Below the pieces are notes generated by a model. It saw only the letters and a list, made by a program, of their open reading frames with translations, searched no databases and had not been told where the DNA came from. Shown here in pieces: positions 63,101-64,000 of a stretch of 64,000 nt of DNA; position 1 is the stretch's first letter, and each line of letters opens with the position of its first letter. The translations under genes were made by a program, and so were the position numbers. The stretch comes from Glossina fuscipes (Eukaryota; Arthropoda; Insecta; Diptera; Glossinidae), in contig NW_023998456.1 of NCBI RefSeq assembly GCF_014805625.2, positions 618,061-682,060 of the forward strand, in the 5' to 3' direction.

Positions 63101-64000
63101 ACAGATCTAGAGCGGATATCGATGTTAATTCGATGAGAGTTCGTAACTCGAAACTCGGAAAATAGGGTAATCATATTTTTCTCTTACCCTAAGCTAAGAA
63201 TTGTAAAATGTTTGTCAAAATTAAATAAACCGTCGGCTTGGTGATGATTTTACAAGGAACCACTGATCACCTTTGCCAATTGAATTTGAATTTTAGCTCA
63301 CAAGAGGTTGATTGCCTTATTCTACCCAACTGCGCTTAATTGAAGTTTTGACACAGAAACCGTAAAGCCCAAGTATAGAGAAGGAATAGAGAAATGGTTG
63401 GATATGGTTCCACCGTTGCCACTATTCGCGCTGACAAAGCATATCAGCAAACGGACAGACGGACAGCAGATAAGCATAAATCGATAGTATTATCCTCGCT
63501 AGTCAACAAAGTGTCCCAGTCTTTTTTGCATCCTTCAACAATGCTACTAGGCTTGCTCCTTGAAATAGCCTTTTGCAACTGAAGTTTTGCTAATTTTTCC
63601 AGTGCTAAGAAATTAATTATAAAACAGTTTTTAAACAGTTTTCATTTTCATTTTCATTTCAATTTTCTTACAAACTCAGTACAATTTTTTTTTTCTTAAA
63701 AAATTATAGTAAAGAAGTTTCCAGGTAAAAAAGTTGGCAATATGTAAGTAAGTGATTGATTGATTATAAATTCTATAAACAGTACACACATATAGTAGAA
63801 TAGACGTATATAATAATTGATAAAATAACTAATGAAACATAGAAAGCACTTAAGAAACACATTTAATAACATTTAAAATAACCATCACACATATATGTAG
63901 ACAAAAGAATTTTAATTTTCGAAAAATCTATTTGCAAATTAAATAAAATATTTAATAAAATTTTTTTGAAAAAAAAAACGAACGGTTTCTTTCCCAATAA
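59953..64000 (-). other. 5' UTR, promoter and upstream flank of Camta
   Basis: The region lies upstream of the exon 1 ATG. It holds a poly-T run of about 29 bases at 60077-60105, another at 62011-62037, an AT-only stretch at about 61600-61880 with a triple TCATTGAA repeat before it, and GTCCGTC-type repeat pieces at about 60450 and 61190. No coding region is supported. The transcription start could not be placed, so UTR and intergenic DNA are not separated. Confidence 0.6.

Overview
The window is a 64 kb piece of insect nuclear DNA, most likely from a higher (cyclorrhaphan) fly. The evidence is an AT-rich background full of microsatellites, short introns (54 to 126 bp) with GTAAGT-type donors beside very long ones, and protein stretches dominated by Asn, Gln, Ser and His runs as in Drosophila and its relatives. 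Degenerate mariner-like and other dispersed repeats fill the introns. A tephritid-like fly is plausible, but the species cannot be fixed from the sequence alone.

One gene explains all the convincing coding sequence: Camta, the calmodulin-binding transcription activator, on the minus strand. I rebuilt 20 coding exons by hand between 59952 (ATG) and 992 (TAA). Every junction keeps reading frame and uses GT..AG sites. The model encodes 1922 residues. In order they are: a 188-residue Ala/Gln/His-rich N-terminus (exon 1), the CG-1 DNA-binding domain (exons 2-6), a Cys/His cluster (exon 8), a long low-complexity Asn/Gln/Ser region (exons 9 to early 11), a TIG/IPT domain (exon 11), ankyrin repeats (exons 11-13), a Ser-rich linker (exons 14-19) and three IQ motifs (exon 20). 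CAMTA proteins bind CGCG/CGTG-type DNA through CG-1 and respond to Ca2+/calmodulin through the IQ region; in Drosophila the orthologue is needed for rapid shut-off of the photoresponse.

Layout: 1-991 is downstream flank or last intron. Positions 992-11361 hold the densely packed 3' half (exons 5-20), with a 10-N gap at 3762-3771. Positions 11362-14433 hold exons 3-4. Positions 14434-28619 are a 14.2 kb intron; exon 2 is at 28620-28711; 28712-59387 is a 30.7 kb intron; exon 1 is at 59388-59952; 59953-64000 is 5' UTR, promoter and flank. The two giant introns hold microsatellites, two minisatellites, a local segmental duplication, at least eight diverged copies of a dispersed repeat, a mariner transposase relic and two or three unexplained protein-like blocks.

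No bacterial-type system, CRISPR array, rRNA or tRNA gene was seen. The items most worth checking are the exon 9/10 frame change (micro-intron, alternative donor or assembly error), the stop-versus-splice ambiguity at the C-terminus, the Cys cluster after CG-1, and the coding-like intronic blocks near 18.1-18.7 kb and 50.3-50.5 kb.
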